Position numbers and translations under genes: made by a program
Source of the DNA: Cynocephalus volans
Lineage: Eukaryota; Chordata; Mammalia; Dermoptera; Cynocephalidae
Assembly (NCBI RefSeq): GCF_027409185.1
Contig: NC_084463.1
Span: 71,967,852 to 72,031,851 of the forward strand
Direction of reading: 5' to 3'
DNA: 64,000 bases
The notes under the pieces: generated by a model
What the model saw: only the letters and a program-made list of their open reading frames with translations
Told to the model about the DNA's origin: nothing
Database searches by the model: none
Shown here: piece after piece, positions 1 through 23,444 of the stretch
How positions within the stretch are numbered: the stretch's first letter is position 1
Layout of the letters: each line of letters opens with the position of its first letter

Positions 1-1790
1 AAAAAAAAAAACCAACTACCAAAAAAACCCAGAAAACAAAAACAAAACAAAACAAAAATCTTTGAGGAAATAGAGACAATCCTAGGACCAAAAGATAATG
101 TAAATCAAACTAAACAATACTTTGCATTAACATTCCCAAAAAATAAGACATATTTTAAATTTAAACTAAATAATTAAAAAGTGTTTAAAAAAATATAAGA
201 GGATATTCAGAGAATTGGAAAGAGCTCTTGGAAATTAAAAATATAACAGCTGGGAGAAGAAAACACTCAGTACGTGAGTGGGAAAGCAAAGTTGGTGGAA
301 AATAGTAAAGGTCATATTAGACACATACCAACTTGATCTAAGAGGTCCAACAGATACACATCCCAGACAGAGACACAGAAAAATGTATGGGAAGAAATTA
401 TAAATGAAATAATATAGGAAAATTACCTCAAATTAGAGTTTCCATAATGAAAGGACCCAATCAGAAATGTTAATACAAAGAGACCCACATCAGGAGACAT
501 AATTATGAAATTTCAGAATATCTGGATAAAGAGGAGATTTCCAAAATGTTTCAAAAGATACAAAGAAAAATATCAAGAATCAGAATAGAGGACTTCTCAA
601 CAGCAACACTAGATTCTGGAAAATAATGAAACAGTATCTTTAAAGTTCTGAGGGAAATTCATTTTTTGTTAAAATTCTGTACAGTCATTACAGTCATCCC
701 TTCATATCCACTGGGGATTGGTTCCAGGACCTCCTGCAGAGACCAAAATCCACAGTTGCTCAAGTTCTTGATGTAAAATGTGTAGTATTTGCTTATAATC
801 CATACACAGCTGCCCATATACTTTAAATCGTATCTAGATTGCCTATAATACCTAATGTAAATACTATATAAATAGTCGTTATGCCGTATTTTTTATTTTT
901 ATTGTTTTTTATTTTGTATCGCTATTTTTATTGGGATTTTTCCCCCACTATTTTCCATTCTCAGTTGGTAGAATCCCTGAATGCAGGACCGGGGATTCTG
1001 GAAGGCGAAATGTTCCCAGTCACACTCTCAATCAAGTGTTAGGGTGGAATATAGGGCATTCTTAGGCATTAAAACAGTCAAAACATTCATTTCCCATGCA
1101 TTCCTTCTTAGAAAACTGCTGAGAGATATGCTCCATCAAAATAAGAAAGCAAGTCAAAAAATGGATAGAAGTTAAATCCAGGAACCAGGGATCAAACACA
1201 GAGGCACAACAGGAATTCTCTGCTTGATGACAGGATGGCAGCTTTGCACCAGACTCAGACTGGAGGAGACAAAGTGTCTCAAAGCATGACTTAAGAGGAA
1301 AAAAATGGTATTGCTAGATTTCCTGTCATGTGTGATGATTTGGGGAAGGGTTTATGAGTTCTACTGGAGAATTTGGGAAAGAATTAGTGAATAAAAATCA
1401 ATTCATCTATGAACTTCAGAGAAAATAATGCACAAAAAAGGAAATGTGATCATGGTATACTATGTGGCTCTCTTGTGAATGATATTTCACAGTCATAATT
1501 GCATAAACATTGATTACTGATTTAACTAAAAACTTAGCTATAAGCAAATTTTTAAAATGATGAAGGAAGTGAGGTGGTGAATGTTAAAGCTTTCTCGCCC
1601 ATGGGAAAATGGTAATAATAACATTTAACATTGAAAACTCAAGAAATAATAGCACAAGCAAGCTATTTAGAAATGTACAAGGAGAGAAACCTATAAAAAT
1701 AATTGAAAGAATTTACCTCTGGGGAGCAAGACTTGAAGGAGTAAAAGGTGAGGACAGACAGATGTTATTTTTTCATTCTAAACAAGATAG
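1..1790 (+). mobile_element. HAL1/L1M ORF1-type relic, interrupted by MER2
   Basis: Segments near 560-660 (CTTCTCAACAGCAACACT, then TTCTGAGGGAAA) and 1010-1210 (CAATCAAGTGTTAGGGTG; CTCCATCAAAATAAGAAAG) read like ancient L1M or HAL1 ORF1 C-terminal and downstream sequence on the + strand. The two blocks flank the DNA transposon at 691-1012. Too decayed to code. Outer boundaries are approximate. Confidence 0.5.
691..1012 (+). mobile_element. MER2 (Tigger-type) DNA transposon fossil
   Basis: Begins CAGTCATCCC after a TA and contains the MER2-like body (GGATTGGTTCCAGGACC; ACTTTAAATC.TATCTAGATT). It ends near GGTAGAATCCCTGAATGCAGG, the partner of the first inverted terminus. Nonautonomous, non-coding. 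Recognised by eye. Confidence 0.6.
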
Positions 1791-1800
1791 CACGATTTGA

Positions 1801-2944
1801 TTTTTTTTTTGTAACTGTTATTTTTTAAATTTATTCTGAAATAGTTCAGAGTTAAAAAAAAAAAAAAGTATAAGCTTGCATGCACTCACACCAGTTTACC
1901 AACACCATGATAACATAAATCTTGATTATGTCTATGTACTTCTTGTCGTACTTCTCTCCCCAGAGGCCAATTAGATTTTTAAGACATATGTTAAACCAGG
2001 AAATAATAATGATGATATTTCTGAAACAGGATTTATAATCAGGATGAGAGCTAAATGCAATGGAATGATAGATTTGCTTAGAGTTTATAAGTTCCTGAGC
2101 TACATCACAGAAGTTTTATTCAGGATACAGATAAGGAAGAAGATTTGGAAAGATCTATGGTTTGAGGAGTTAACGTTTGGGAAGGAAAAAGGAAATCTGA
2201 ACAGTTGGTAGAAAAAAAAGGCAAGGACATTGCTGTAACTAAGAGTGCTGTTTCATTTGAAAGTGGCCCAAGTAAAGAAGAAAAGAATATATTGAAATTA
2301 ATCCAAAGGACTCTCACTAACTATACCTTCACTTCTAATGTTAATTTTGGCCTTCAAAGGGCTCCATAATCTGTGCCCTCTATCAGTTCTTCATCTTCCT
2401 AGTTCTTCTCCCTGAGATCCACCATCCTATCTCCCATGGCTGTCTACACATACATTTGCTCCAGTCAAGCCAGATTCTCTACTGTTGGTTTCTACTGTAT
2501 CTGCTCCCTGTGGCCTCCCTCCACTCCTATGCCTTCTCCCTTCCTCTGAGAGATACAAATCCTACCCATTCTTCAAAACCCAGTGCAAACCCCAGTGCAA
2601 GCCCTGGTGCAAGCTGGGTTACCTGAATGAAGCCTCCAGGCCATATTCATCAGCAGTGATCTGTCTGCCTTTTGGCTCTTGTTGGTCTTTACGATCTGCA
2701 CTATGCATTGTCCACCTGCCTCCACTTTGTCTTACATGAGTCTCTGCATACATCTGAATTCTCCAACAAGATTGCATTCATAGTGACACAAATAGTAGGT
2801 ACAAACACTGGATGTTTACCTCAGTTAATTAGGATTATCTGATTCCTGATTCAATTGTCTTTTCATGATATCAGACTACCAAGATATTTTGAGTCTTCCT
2901 TCAAAAGAAAATTCTTTCATAAACTCTCTAAAATTTTTTTTTCT
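1801..2944. other. No recognised feature
   Basis: AT-rich unique-looking DNA with no splice-supported coding segment or repeat family I can name; poly(T) and poly(A) runs at 1801-1810 and 1854-1867. Confidence 0.4.
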
Positions 2945-3108
2945 GCTAATTGATTAACAACAATCTAGCACAAAAAAGAAATCAAGAAAACTAGCCCATT
3001 TACAATAGTCACCAAAAAAATTAAATACCTAGGAATAAAGTTAACCAAGGATGTGAATGATTGCTACAATGAGAACTACAAATAACTGTTGAAAGAAATT
3101 AGAGGACA

Positions 3109-3262
3109 GGGCCGACCCCGTGGCACACTCGGGAGAATGTGGCACTGGGAGCGCAGCAGTGCTCCCGCCGCAGGTTCGGATCCTATATAAGAATGGCCGG
3201 TGCGCTCACTCGCTGAGCGCGGTACGGCCGGTCACAAAAAGACAAAAAAAAAAAAAAAAGAA
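3109..3262 (+). mobile_element. CYN-type tRNA-derived SINE in L1
   Basis: Starts GGGCCGACCCCGTGGC with an A-box-like block and carries a B box (GGTTCGGATCC) near 3173-3183, then GGCCGGTGCGCTCACTCGC and a poly(A) tail. It is flanked by a perfect 17-bp target-site duplication, AAAGAAATTAGAGGACA, at 3092-3108 and 3263-3279. Polymerase III promoter boxes and L1-style duplication mark it as a retroposed SINE, not a functional tRNA gene. Confidence 0.85.
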
Positions 3263-4906
3263 AAAGAAATTAGAGGACACAAAAAGATGGGAAGACATCC
3301 ATGCTCTTGGATTGGAAGAATTAACATTGTGAAAATGTCCAGACTATCCAAAGCAATCTACAGACTCAACACCATCCCTATCAAAATACCAATAACATTC
3401 TTCAGAGAAATAGAAAAAACAATCCTAACACTCATATAGAAGAACAAAAGACCCCAAATAGCCAAAGCAATCCTGACCAAAAAATAAAAAAGCCAGAGGC
3501 ATAACACTATGTGACTTTAAATTATATTAGTAACCAAAACAGCATGGTACAGGCATGAAAACAGACACTTGGACAAAAGGAACAGAATAGAGAATCCAGA
3601 AACCAACTCATATACTAACAGCCAACTAATCTTCAACAAAGACATTGAGAATATACATTGGGGAAAAGACTGCCTCTCAACAAGTAATGATGGAAAAACT
3701 GGACATCCATATGTAGAAGAACAAAACTAGAGCTGTACTTCTTGCCATATACCAAAATCAACTCAAAATGGATTAAAGACTATAAAACTCTCAAAAGAAA
3801 ACATAGGGGAAGCACTTCTGGAAGTAGGACTGAGCAAAGACTTTATGAATAAGACCCTAGAAGCATAGGCAACAAAAGAATACTAAACAGATGGGATTAT
3901 ATCAAACTAAAAAGCTTCTGCACAACAAAAGAAACAACAGAGCAAAAAGACAACCTACAGAGTGGGAGAAAATATTTGCAAACTATGCATCTGACAAGGA
4001 TTAATATCCAGAATATACAAGAAACTCCAACAACTTAACAGTGAAAAAAACAAGTAAGCCAATTAAAAATTGGGCAAAGGAGCTGATAGGCACTTCTCAA
4101 AGGAAGATACACAAATGGCCAATGGGCACAATAAAAAAATGTTAACATCACTCAGCATCGGGGAAATGAAAATCAAAACCATATTGAGATATCATCTCAC
4201 TCAAATTAGACTGGCTATAATCAAAAAGATGGAGAATAACAAATGCTGGTGAGGATAGAGAGAAAGAGGAACCCTCCTACACTGTTGGTGGGACTGTAAA
4301 TTGGTGCAGCCATTATGGAAAACAGTATGCAGTTCCCTGCAACAACTACAGGTAGAACTTCCATATGACCCAGCAATCCCACTTCTAGATATATACCCAA
4401 AGGAATGAAAATCATCATTTCGAAGGGATATCTGCACTCCCTGTTTATTGTAGCTCTGTTTACAATAGCCAAAATATGAAACCAACCTCAATGTCCATCA
4501 TCAGACAACTGGATAAGGAAAATGTGGTGTGTGTGTGGAATGAAATACTACTCTGTCATAAAAAAGATTGAAATTCTGCCATTCACAGCAACATGAATGA
4601 ACTGAGAGAAAATTATGTTAAGTGAAATAACCCAAGCACAGAAAGAGAAATACCGTGTGTCTTCACTTATATGTGGGAGCTAAAAAAATAAATAAATAAA
4701 CAAATAAAAAAAGAAAGAAAGATACAACAATCACATTAATACATTGAACTTTCAAAAGAAGAGAACAGAACTGAGATTACCAGAGGTGGGAAAGGGAGAG
4801 GTGGAGGGGGATAAGGGAGAAACTGGTAAAGGGACATGAAAATCAATTATATTGTATAGTGTTGAATGTACTAATTATCCTGATTTGAACATCACGTACA
4901 GCACAC

Positions 4907-4992
4907 AGGTATTGATATTCAATGCTGTATCCCACAAATATGTACAATCAGGTATTGATATTCAAAGCTGTATCCCACAAATATGTACAATC
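4907..4992 (+). repeat. Two-copy 43-bp tandem duplication in an L1 3' UTR
   Basis: AGGTATTGATATTCAA... occurs at 4907-4949 and again at 4950-4992 with one visible mismatch (AATGCTG versus AAAGCTG). Confidence 0.85.
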
Positions 4993-5035
4993 AACTATGT
5001 TCCAATAAAAAAATTAATTTAAAAAAAAACTCTCA

Positions 5036-5330
5036 AGAATTCATGGATAGAAAAGCCTCCCACTTCACAAGGAGAAAAGTAATTGGAGGCTCACTTCGTA
5101 GTGCATTCATTTCATAGTGAACAATGAGTGTGTAACTAAACAATTGCAAACCATGATTGTGAAATCAAGTCAATCTAAGAGGAAAAAAAGTGAATCATGA
5201 CACGCTTCGTGGCAAATGTCCTTTTCTGTTATTAATTAAATGATGATACAAACCAATTCATGCCACGTCTCTCTATTAGTTTCCAAATTCTATGCTAACA
5301 GAACCAGACTACAACTGAAGAGAGAGAGGA
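5036..5330 (+). promoter_or_regulatory. MMP27: Putative MMP27 promoter and 5' UTR region
   Basis: About 295 bp between the poly(A) end of an upstream L1 relic and the MMP27 ATG. I see no canonical TATAAA. TGAATCA at 5191-5197 differs by one base from an AP-1 site, the usual inducible element of MMP promoters. A perfect TGACTCA lies in intron 1 at 6092-6098. The transcription start cannot be placed from sequence alone. Confidence 0.35.
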
Positions 5331-15780
<10,450 letters not shown>

Positions 15781-15782
<2 letters not shown>

Positions 15783-15805
15783 TAAATTCATAGACTTAAA
15801 ATAAA
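15781..15805 (+). terminator. MMP27: Candidate MMP27 polyadenylation signals
   Basis: AATAAA at 15781-15786 overlaps the TAA stop codon, and a second AATAAA lies at 15800-15805. Either would give a very short 3' UTR. Which one is used is not decidable here, and longer 3' UTRs remain possible. Confidence 0.4.
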
Positions 15806-16814
15806 CCTCAAGAGGACTTTTCATTGAACTCTGCCTCAGGGTAGAACAGAACCAATCTTTACCATCAAGTTGCCAGTGCTACCGGGTAAAGATTCAACAG
15901 CCATTCTGAGCTGCCTGATTCTTTTAATAGGAAGTTATTATGTATAAACAAAATCTCTGACTGTGTTTTAAGCCTATTTCATGCTTTGTAGATTTGAAAA
16001 AGTAAGACGTGTCTTATAACTAAATACTGAAAACATTTATTAAACCAATCTTTAGCATTCTATTTTGTCTGGACCTTTGGAGTTTGAGAGGCCCGATAAA
16101 CTGCATCCCTCATCCCTAAGCATGCTCTGAACTCACCAATCGAATGAGTTATTCCACCTCCCAAAGAGAAGGGTAGGAGCCTGAATAGATGGGGGTATGT
16201 TACACCAGAGGTGATCCTCCAATAATTAAGGAACTAGCAGGAGTAGGAAAGAAGTGTTCTACCTAGACTCCCAAACACTGGCTAATGCATTTAACCATTC
16301 CCTATAGATTACAAAATCGAGTTTTGAACACACTGATTTCAGACACAAGAAATACAGAAATTTCCTCCCTGTGTTTAAGATACATGGGCATCACCAGAGC
16401 CTATGGAGTAGTAAGTTTCATCCTCTTTGCTGTACCATATATTTGTTGAGTTCTAAACTCTTAAGATTAGATTTTATCTTTATATTCTCAAAGCTAAATG
16501 CTTAGCAAAGCTCATTAGCAAATATCTGATGCAGAAGATTGAGACTGTCCATTGAATTTGATTCTGATGAGGTGATATATTGAGCATGTGTCAACTGATA
16601 GAAAATAATCATAGAATATCTCACAAATTCCTACAGCTGGCCCCCTCCCACATTTTCCCTTGAGTTCAGCATTCCCTTATTTCTAAAAGAAAGGGCTATA
16701 TAAGAGAGTTACTGCATGTTTGAAACAGAAAGTAATTGCTAGGAAGTACAGATTAATACTAAGCATGTAGCAAATAGTACTCTTTGTGGAAAACAGTGCT
16801 ATAATAATCAAATA
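15806..16814. other. 3' flank of MMP27, nothing recognised
   Basis: About 1 kb after the candidate poly(A) signals without an identifiable repeat or coding segment; it may include further 3' UTR. Confidence 0.4.
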
Positions 16815-18086
16815 TATGTATGTGTAAAAAAGAACCTTGATCCGTACATTACAATATTAACAAAAACTAATGAAAAATGGGCCATAAACCTCTAATTAGA
16901 AGTATTAAAATCATAAAATTTCTAGAAGAAAATATATAATCAAAAAGACTGAGAATAACAAATGCTGGCAAGGGTGTGGAGAGAGGGAACTCTCCTACAC
17001 TGTTGGTGGGACTGCAAATTAGTACAGCCACTAAGGAAAACAATATGGAGGTTTCTCAAACAACTACAGATAGATCTTCCATATGATCCAGCAATCCTAC
17101 TTCTAAGTATATACCCAAAGGAATAGAAATCATCATGTTGAAGGGATACCTGCACTCCCGTGTTCATCACAGCTCTGTTTACAATAGCCAAGATATGGAA
17201 CCAACCTAAATGTCCAGTGATGGATGACTGGATAAAGAAAATGAGGTATATATACATTATGGAATTCTGTTCAGCCATAAAAATGAATGAAAGTCTGCCA
17301 TTCACAGCAACATGGATGAGCTTGAAAATTATGTTAAGTGAAATAAGCCAGGCACAGGGTGAAAAATACCACATGTCCTCACTCATAAGTGTAAGCTTAG
17401 AGAGAAAGAAGGAAAGAAAGACAGACCACAGTGGTGTGTTGGGTGCGATATCAGGGAGAGGTTGGGTGGGGGACGTGGGGAATAATTGAAATTCGTGGTA
17501 ATGGGCATGCTGATAGTATTGATCTGATCATTACATCTTAGGTACAAGTGGTGATTATGCATATTCACCCCACGAATATGCATAATCAAAAAAATTCTAA
17601 TTTTGCTTGCAAAAATTTATCTGTGTAAAATATATCCTAATTAAGTAATAATAAAAACAAACAAATTTTAAATTAAAAAAATTTGTGACTTTGCATTAAG
17701 CAAAGATTTCTTAGGACATAAAAACTATTAACCATTAAAAAAATTAATGAGTAAACATCATCAACATTTAAAACCTTTGCTTTCAACAAACAGTATTAAA
17801 AGAATGAAAAATTAAACCATACACTGGGAAAAATATCTTCAAAACATATATCTGATAAAAGACTTGTATCTTGAATATGTAAAGAATTCTTGTAACTCAA
17901 AAATAGACAAATAAAATTTGCTATATGAGTGGTAAATAAGTATATGGAGAGATGTTCAGCATCATTAACCACTAAGGAAATGCTAAACCACAATGAGATA
18001 CCACTACATACCCACTAGAATGGCTAAAATTAAAAAGACTGAAAATACCAAGTGTTGGCAAGAATGAAGAGTCACTGGAACTCTCT
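16815..18086 (+). mobile_element. Old L1M (plus strand), with a younger L1 3' fragment inside
   Basis: L1M ORF2-type sequence at about 16815-16935 resumes at about 17690 and runs to 18086. Between them, 16936-17690 is a better preserved L1 ORF2 C-terminus and 3' UTR (GGTGGGACTGCAAATTAGTA; ATCCAGCAATCC). Translations match the L1 ORF2 tail but contain stops. The older L1M continues at 25987 beyond the big minus-strand insertion. Confidence 0.75.
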
Positions 18087-18113
18087 CTCTTTTTTTTTTT
18101 TTTTTTTTTTTTT

Positions 18114-19149
18114 CATCTTTCTTTCCCCCATCTTTATTGTAGTATAATCGACAAATAAAAGTTGTATGTTTAAGATGTACAACATGTTGTTTTAATATAT
18201 ATATATACATTGTGAAATGATCATCACAATTAAACTAATTAACATATTCATCACTTCATGTAGTTATTTTGTGTGTGTGTTGAGAACATTTAAGATCTGC
18301 CCTCAACAAATTTGTGGTATACAATACAGTATTATTGACTATGGTCAATAATATTCTATGTATTAGATCTCCAGAACTTACTCATCCTGCATGACTAAAA
18401 CTTTTTACCTTTTGACTAACGATGAAATTCAAGTGTTTGTTTATTTTGGTGGGCATAGGCTGCACAAATAGAACTTACTCAATAGAACCATGGATAGGGC
18501 TTTTTAAAGCCAAATCAGAGTTAATCTTAATTTTTCTCTTTTCCTCCTTTTCAGAAAATCTACAAATGTTTCGATCTGTCTTGATTAATTTTCAGTGTGT
18601 CATTTTCCTTTAGGTGCAGACATTTGACAGGTGGCCTTAGTGCTTTTCACGAAAACTCAAAGTAGATGAATAATAAATAAAAATGTCACTTCTCTAGAAA
18701 AACTCAAAGGGCCAAAAGTGTTCACCTTTGATTAGTACAGGCTAAGGTGACAACTGGCATCTGCAGTTTTACAGGTGAATTTTTTTCTCAGTTGGGTTCA
18801 ACTAGATCACAAAGAATCATTTCACTGAGCTCTTTGAATTTTACGAAGATCATGAGGCTCATGTCAAAAAATCTTGATGGAGTATTTAGCTGGAAATGAC
18901 TGTGCAATGAGATCATGGTCCATCAGGCAAGTTTCGGGGCAGAGGCTGGTGTCGGGGATGTTTCCTCCCTGTCTCTGATTCAGTGGTTAGAGCATGGTTC
19001 TATCACATCACAGCCTAGGGCAGGATCTTTTTCTCATCTTGTCCTACCTTGTTTTTCTCCTCTCCCTGCCTCCTTTCTCTCTTTTCCTTTCTCACTGTGA
19101 GTGGATGTCTTTACAATCAGGAACTCATTTGGACTTTTATGACCAATTG
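18114..19149 (-). other. Candidate 3'-transduced flank of the L1
   Basis: Lies between the L1's own A-rich tail (about 19150-19215) and the terminal poly(T) (18090-18113), inside one target duplication. 18114-18420 resembles the 3' end of an old L1M in the same orientation, which supplies the AATAAA about 20 nt before the tail. 18979-19030 (GTGGTTAGAGCATGG...) resembles a tRNA-derived SINE head. The remainder is unrecognised. Confidence 0.65.
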
Positions 19150-19430
19150 TTTATTTTATTTTATTTTTTTTTGACTTTATTTTATTTATTTATTTTTTAT
19201 TATTATTATTTTTTTTAAATTTTATTTTGTCGATATACATTGTAGCTGATTATTGCTCCCCATCACCAAAACCTCCCTCCCTTCTCCCTCCCCCCTCCCC
19301 CCCAACAATGTCCTTTCTGTTTGCTTGTTGTATCAACTTCAAATAATTGTGGTTGTTATATCTTCTTCCCCCCCCCCCCGGTTTGTGTGTGTGTGTGTGT
19401 ATGTGTGTGTGTGAATTTATATATTAATTT

Positions 19431-22400
19431 TTAGCTCCCTCCAATAAGTGAGAACATGTGGTATTTCTCTTTCTGTGCCTGACTTGTTTCACTTAATATA
19501 ATTCTCTCAAGGTCCATCCATGTTGTTGCAAATGGCAGTATTTCATTCGTTTTTATAGCTGAGTAGTATTCCATTGTGTAGATGTACCACATTTTCCGTA
19601 TCCACTCATCTGATGATGGGCATTTGGGCTGGTTCCAACTCTTGGCTATTGTAAAGAGTGCTGCGATGAACATTGGGGAACGGGTATACCTTCGACTTGA
19701 TGATTTCCATTCCTCTGGGTATATTCCCAACAGTGGGATGGCTGGGTCGTATGGTAGATCTATTTGCAATTGTTTAAGGAACCTCCATACCATTTTCCAT
19801 AGAGGCTGCACCATTTTGCAGTCCCACCAACAATGTATGAGAGTTCCTTTTTCTCCACAGCCTCGCCAGCATTTATCGTTAATAGTCTTTTGGATTTTAG
19901 CCATCCTAACTGGGGTTAGATGGTATCTCAATGTGGTTTTGATTTGCATTTCCCGGATGCTGAGTGATGTTGAGCATTTTTTCATATGTCTGTTGGCCAT
20001 TTGGATATCTTCCTTAGAGAAATGCCTACTTAGCTCTTTTGCCCATTTTTTAATTGGGTTGCTTGTTTTCTTCTTGTAAAGTTGTTTGAGTTCCTTATAT
20101 ATTCTGGATATTAATCCTTTGTCAGATGTATATTTTGCAAATATTTTCTCGCACTCTGTTGGTTGTCTTTTAACTCTTTTAATTGTTTCTTTTGCTGTGC
20201 AGAAGCTTTTTAGTTTGATATAATCCCATTTGTTTATTTTTCCTTTGGTTGCCCGTGCTTTTGGGGTCGTATTCATGAAGTCTGTGCCCAGTCCTATTTC
20301 CTGAAGTGTTTCTCCTATGTTTTCTTTAAGAAGTTTTATTGTCTCAGGGTGTATATTTAAATCCTTAATCCATTTTGAGTTGATTTTAGTATATGGTGAG
20401 AGGTATGGATCTAGTTTCATTCTCCTGCATATGGATATCCAATTATCCCAGCACCACTTGCTGAAGAGGCAGTCCCTTCCCCAGTGAATAGGCTTGGTGC
20501 CTTTGTCAAAGATCAGATGGAAGTAAGTGTGTGGGTTGATTTCTGGATTCTCTATTCTATTCCTTTGGTCAGTTTGTCTGTTTTTATGCCAGTACCATAC
20601 TGTTTTGGTTATTATAGCTTTGTAGTATAGCTTAAAGTCAGGTAGTGTTATGCCTCCAGCTTTATTTTTTTTGCTGAGCATTGCTTTGGCTATGCGTGGT
20701 CTTTTATTGTTCCATATAAATGTCTGAATAGTTTTTTCCATTTCTGAGAAAAATGTCTTTGGAATTTTGATGGGGATTGCATTGAATTTGTATATCACTT
20801 TGGGTAGTATGGACATTTTCACTATGTTGTTCTTCCAATCCAAGAGCATGGAATATCTTTCCATCTTCTTGTATCCTCTCTAATTTCTCTCAGCAGTGGT
20901 TTGTAGTTCTCATTATAGAGATTTTTCACCTCCTTGGTTAACTCAATTCCTAAGTATTTTATTTTTTTGGTGGCTATTGTAAATGGGCAGGCTTTCTTGA
21001 TTTCTCCTTCTGCATGTTCACTATTGGAGAAAAGAAATGCTACTGATTTTTGTGTGTTGATTTTGTATCCTGCTACTGTGCTGAAATCATTTATCAATTC
21101 CAACAGTTTTTTTGTAGAGGTTTTAGGCTGTTCGATATATAGGATCATGTCATCTGCAAACAGGGACAGTTTGACTTCATCTTTTCCAATCTGGATGCCC
21201 TTTATTTCCTTCTCTTCTCTGATTGCTCTGGCTAGTACTTCCAACACTATGTTGAATAGGAGTGGTGAGAGTGGGCATCCTTGTCTAGTGCCTGTTCTTA
21301 AAGGAAAAGCTTTCAGCTTTTCCCCATTCAGGATGATATTGGCAGTGGGTTTGTCATATATGGCTTTAATTATGTTGAGATACTTTCCCTCTATACCTAA
21401 CTTATAGAGGGTCTTTGTCATGAATGAGTGCTGAACTTTATCAAATGCTTTTTCAGCATCTATAGAGATGATCATATGGTCCTTGTGTTTGAGTTTATTA
21501 ATATGGTGTATCACATTTATTGATTTGCGTATGTTGAACCAACCTTGCATCCCTGGGATGAATCCCACTTGATCGTGATGAATAATTTTTCGTATGTGTT
21601 GCTGTATTCTGTTTGCTAGTATTTTAGTGAGGATTTTTGCATCTATATTCATCAAGGATATCGGCCTGTAGTTTTCTTTTTTGGTTATATCTTTACCTGG
21701 TTTTGGTATCAGGATGATGTTTGCTTCATAGAATGAGTTTGGGAGATTTGCGTCCATTTCAATCTTTTGGAATAGTTTGTAAAGAATCGGTGTCAATTCC
21801 TCTTTGAATGTTTGGTAAAATTCTGCTGTGAATCCATCTGGTCCTGGGCTTTTCTTTGTTGGGAGCCTTCTGATAACAGCTTCAATCTCCTTTATTGTTA
21901 TTGGTCTGTTCAAATTTTCTACATCTTCATGGTTCAGTTTTGGGAGCTTGTGTGTGTCCAGAAATTTATCCATTTCCTCCAGATTTTCAAATTTGTTGGC
22001 GTATAGTTGTTTATAGTAGTCTCGAATGATTCCTTGTATTTCAGATGAATCAGTTGTAATATCGCCTTTTTCATTTCTAATTTTTGTTATTTGAGTCTTC
22101 TCTCTTCTTTTTTTTGTTAGCCATGCTAATGGTTTGTCAATTTTATTTATCTTTTCAAAAAACCAACTTTTTGATTCGTTGATCTTTTGAATTGTTTTTT
22201 GGTTTTCAATTTCATTCAGTTCTGCTCTGATCTTAATGATTTCTTTCCGTCTGCTAACTTTAGGATTGGATTGTTCTTGTTTTTCTAGTTCTTTAAGGTG
22301 AAGTGTTAGGTTGTTCACTTGCCATCTTTCCATTCTTCTGAAGTGAGCATTTAATGCAATAAATTTTCCCCTCAATACTGCTTTTGCAGTATCCCACAGG

Positions 22401-23257
22401 TTTTGGTATGATGTATCATTGTTTTCATTAGTTTCAATAAACTTTTTGATTTCCTGCTTGATTTCTTCTTGGACCCATATGTCATTAAGTAGAATGCTGT
22501 TTAATTTCCATGTGTTTGTATAGTTTCCAGAGTTTTGTTTGTTATTAATTTCTAGTTTTAATCCATTGTGGTCTGAGAAGATACATGGGATAATTCCAAT
22601 TTTTTTGAATTTATTGAGACTTGATTTGTGACCTAATATGTGATCTATCCTGGAAAATGATCCATGTGCTGATGAGAAGAATGAATATTCTGAGGTTGTT
22701 GGGTGGAATGTTCTGTAGATATCTGCCAATTCCAATTGGTCTAGAGTCTTGTTTAGATCTTGTGTTTCTCTACTGATTCTTTGCCTAGATGATCTGTCTA
22801 ATATTGACAGTGGAGTGTTCAGGTCCCCTGCTATTATGGTATTAGTGCCTATTTCCTTCTTTAGGTCTAATAGAGTTTGTTTTATAAATCTGGCTGCTCC
22901 AACATTGGGTGCGTACATATTAATGATTGTTATGTCTTCTTGATGGATCAGTCCTTTTATCATTAAGTAGTGTCCCTCATTGTCTCTTTTTATGGTTTTT
23001 AGTTTAAAGTCTATTTTGTCAGATATAAGAATAGCCACTCCAGCTCGTTTTTCTTTTCTGTTTGCATGGTAAATCTTTTTCCATCCTTTCACTCTTAGTC
23101 TATGTGAATCTTTATGGGTGAGGTGGGTCTCTTGTAGGCAGCATATAGTTGGGTCCTGCTTTTTGATCCAGTCAGCCAGTCTGTGTCTTTTAATTGGGGA
23201 ATTTAAGCCTTTAACATTAAGAGTTGTTATTGAAAGGTGTTGATTTATTCTTAGCAT
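19431..23257 (-). pseudogene. L1 ORF2 (endonuclease-reverse transcriptase), one frameshift
   Basis: The frame is open from 23257 to 20822 (811 codons) and then, one frame over, from about 20864 to 19431. The N-terminal AP-like endonuclease begins LNVKGLN with QETH at about residue 43. The RT has the FADDMILY active-site motif. The C-terminal knuckle is [18 protein letters not shown]. The only break visible is a one-base loss near 20829-20833, within a stretch that other L1 copies read as [11 protein letters not shown]. The product would lose the C-terminal third, so this copy is probably not autonomous unless the indel is a sequencing error. Confidence 0.9.
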
Positions 23258-23444
23258 TTTATTGGTTGTTTGTTTGTCTTAGGTGTCTTTTGTTCCTTGC
23301 TTTCTGATTTACTGTTTGGTTTCTTTGTTTGTTGGTTCCTTAGGTTGTAGATAGTGTTTTTGTTAGCTTGTTTTCTCTTCATGAATGCCATTTTTGTTGT
23401 ACTAGCGGGTTTAGATTTTTCTTAGGTTTTTATGGCAGTGGTAG

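Larger units (their letters stand above)
2945..5035 (+). mobile_element. Decayed 5'-truncated L1, ORF2 C-terminal part and 3' end
   Basis: Plus-strand L1 ORF2 relics can be followed from the thumb region near 2970 to the 3' UTR, ending in an A-rich tail near 5030. Translations of its fragments match the ORF2 C-terminus of the intact L1 at 19431-23257. Multiple stops and shifts; not functional. It is interrupted by a CYN SINE at 3109-3262 and contains a 43-bp tandem duplication at its 3' end. Confidence 0.85.

Noticed and set aside
3120..3439. Overlapping 70- and 79-codon open frames
   Set aside because: They run through the CYN SINE and its poly(A) (lysine runs) into L1 sequence; not genes.
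4201..4491. Minus-strand 83- and 96-codon frames
   Set aside because: Antisense of the L1 ORF2 C-terminal region; the same pattern recurs at 16940-17386.
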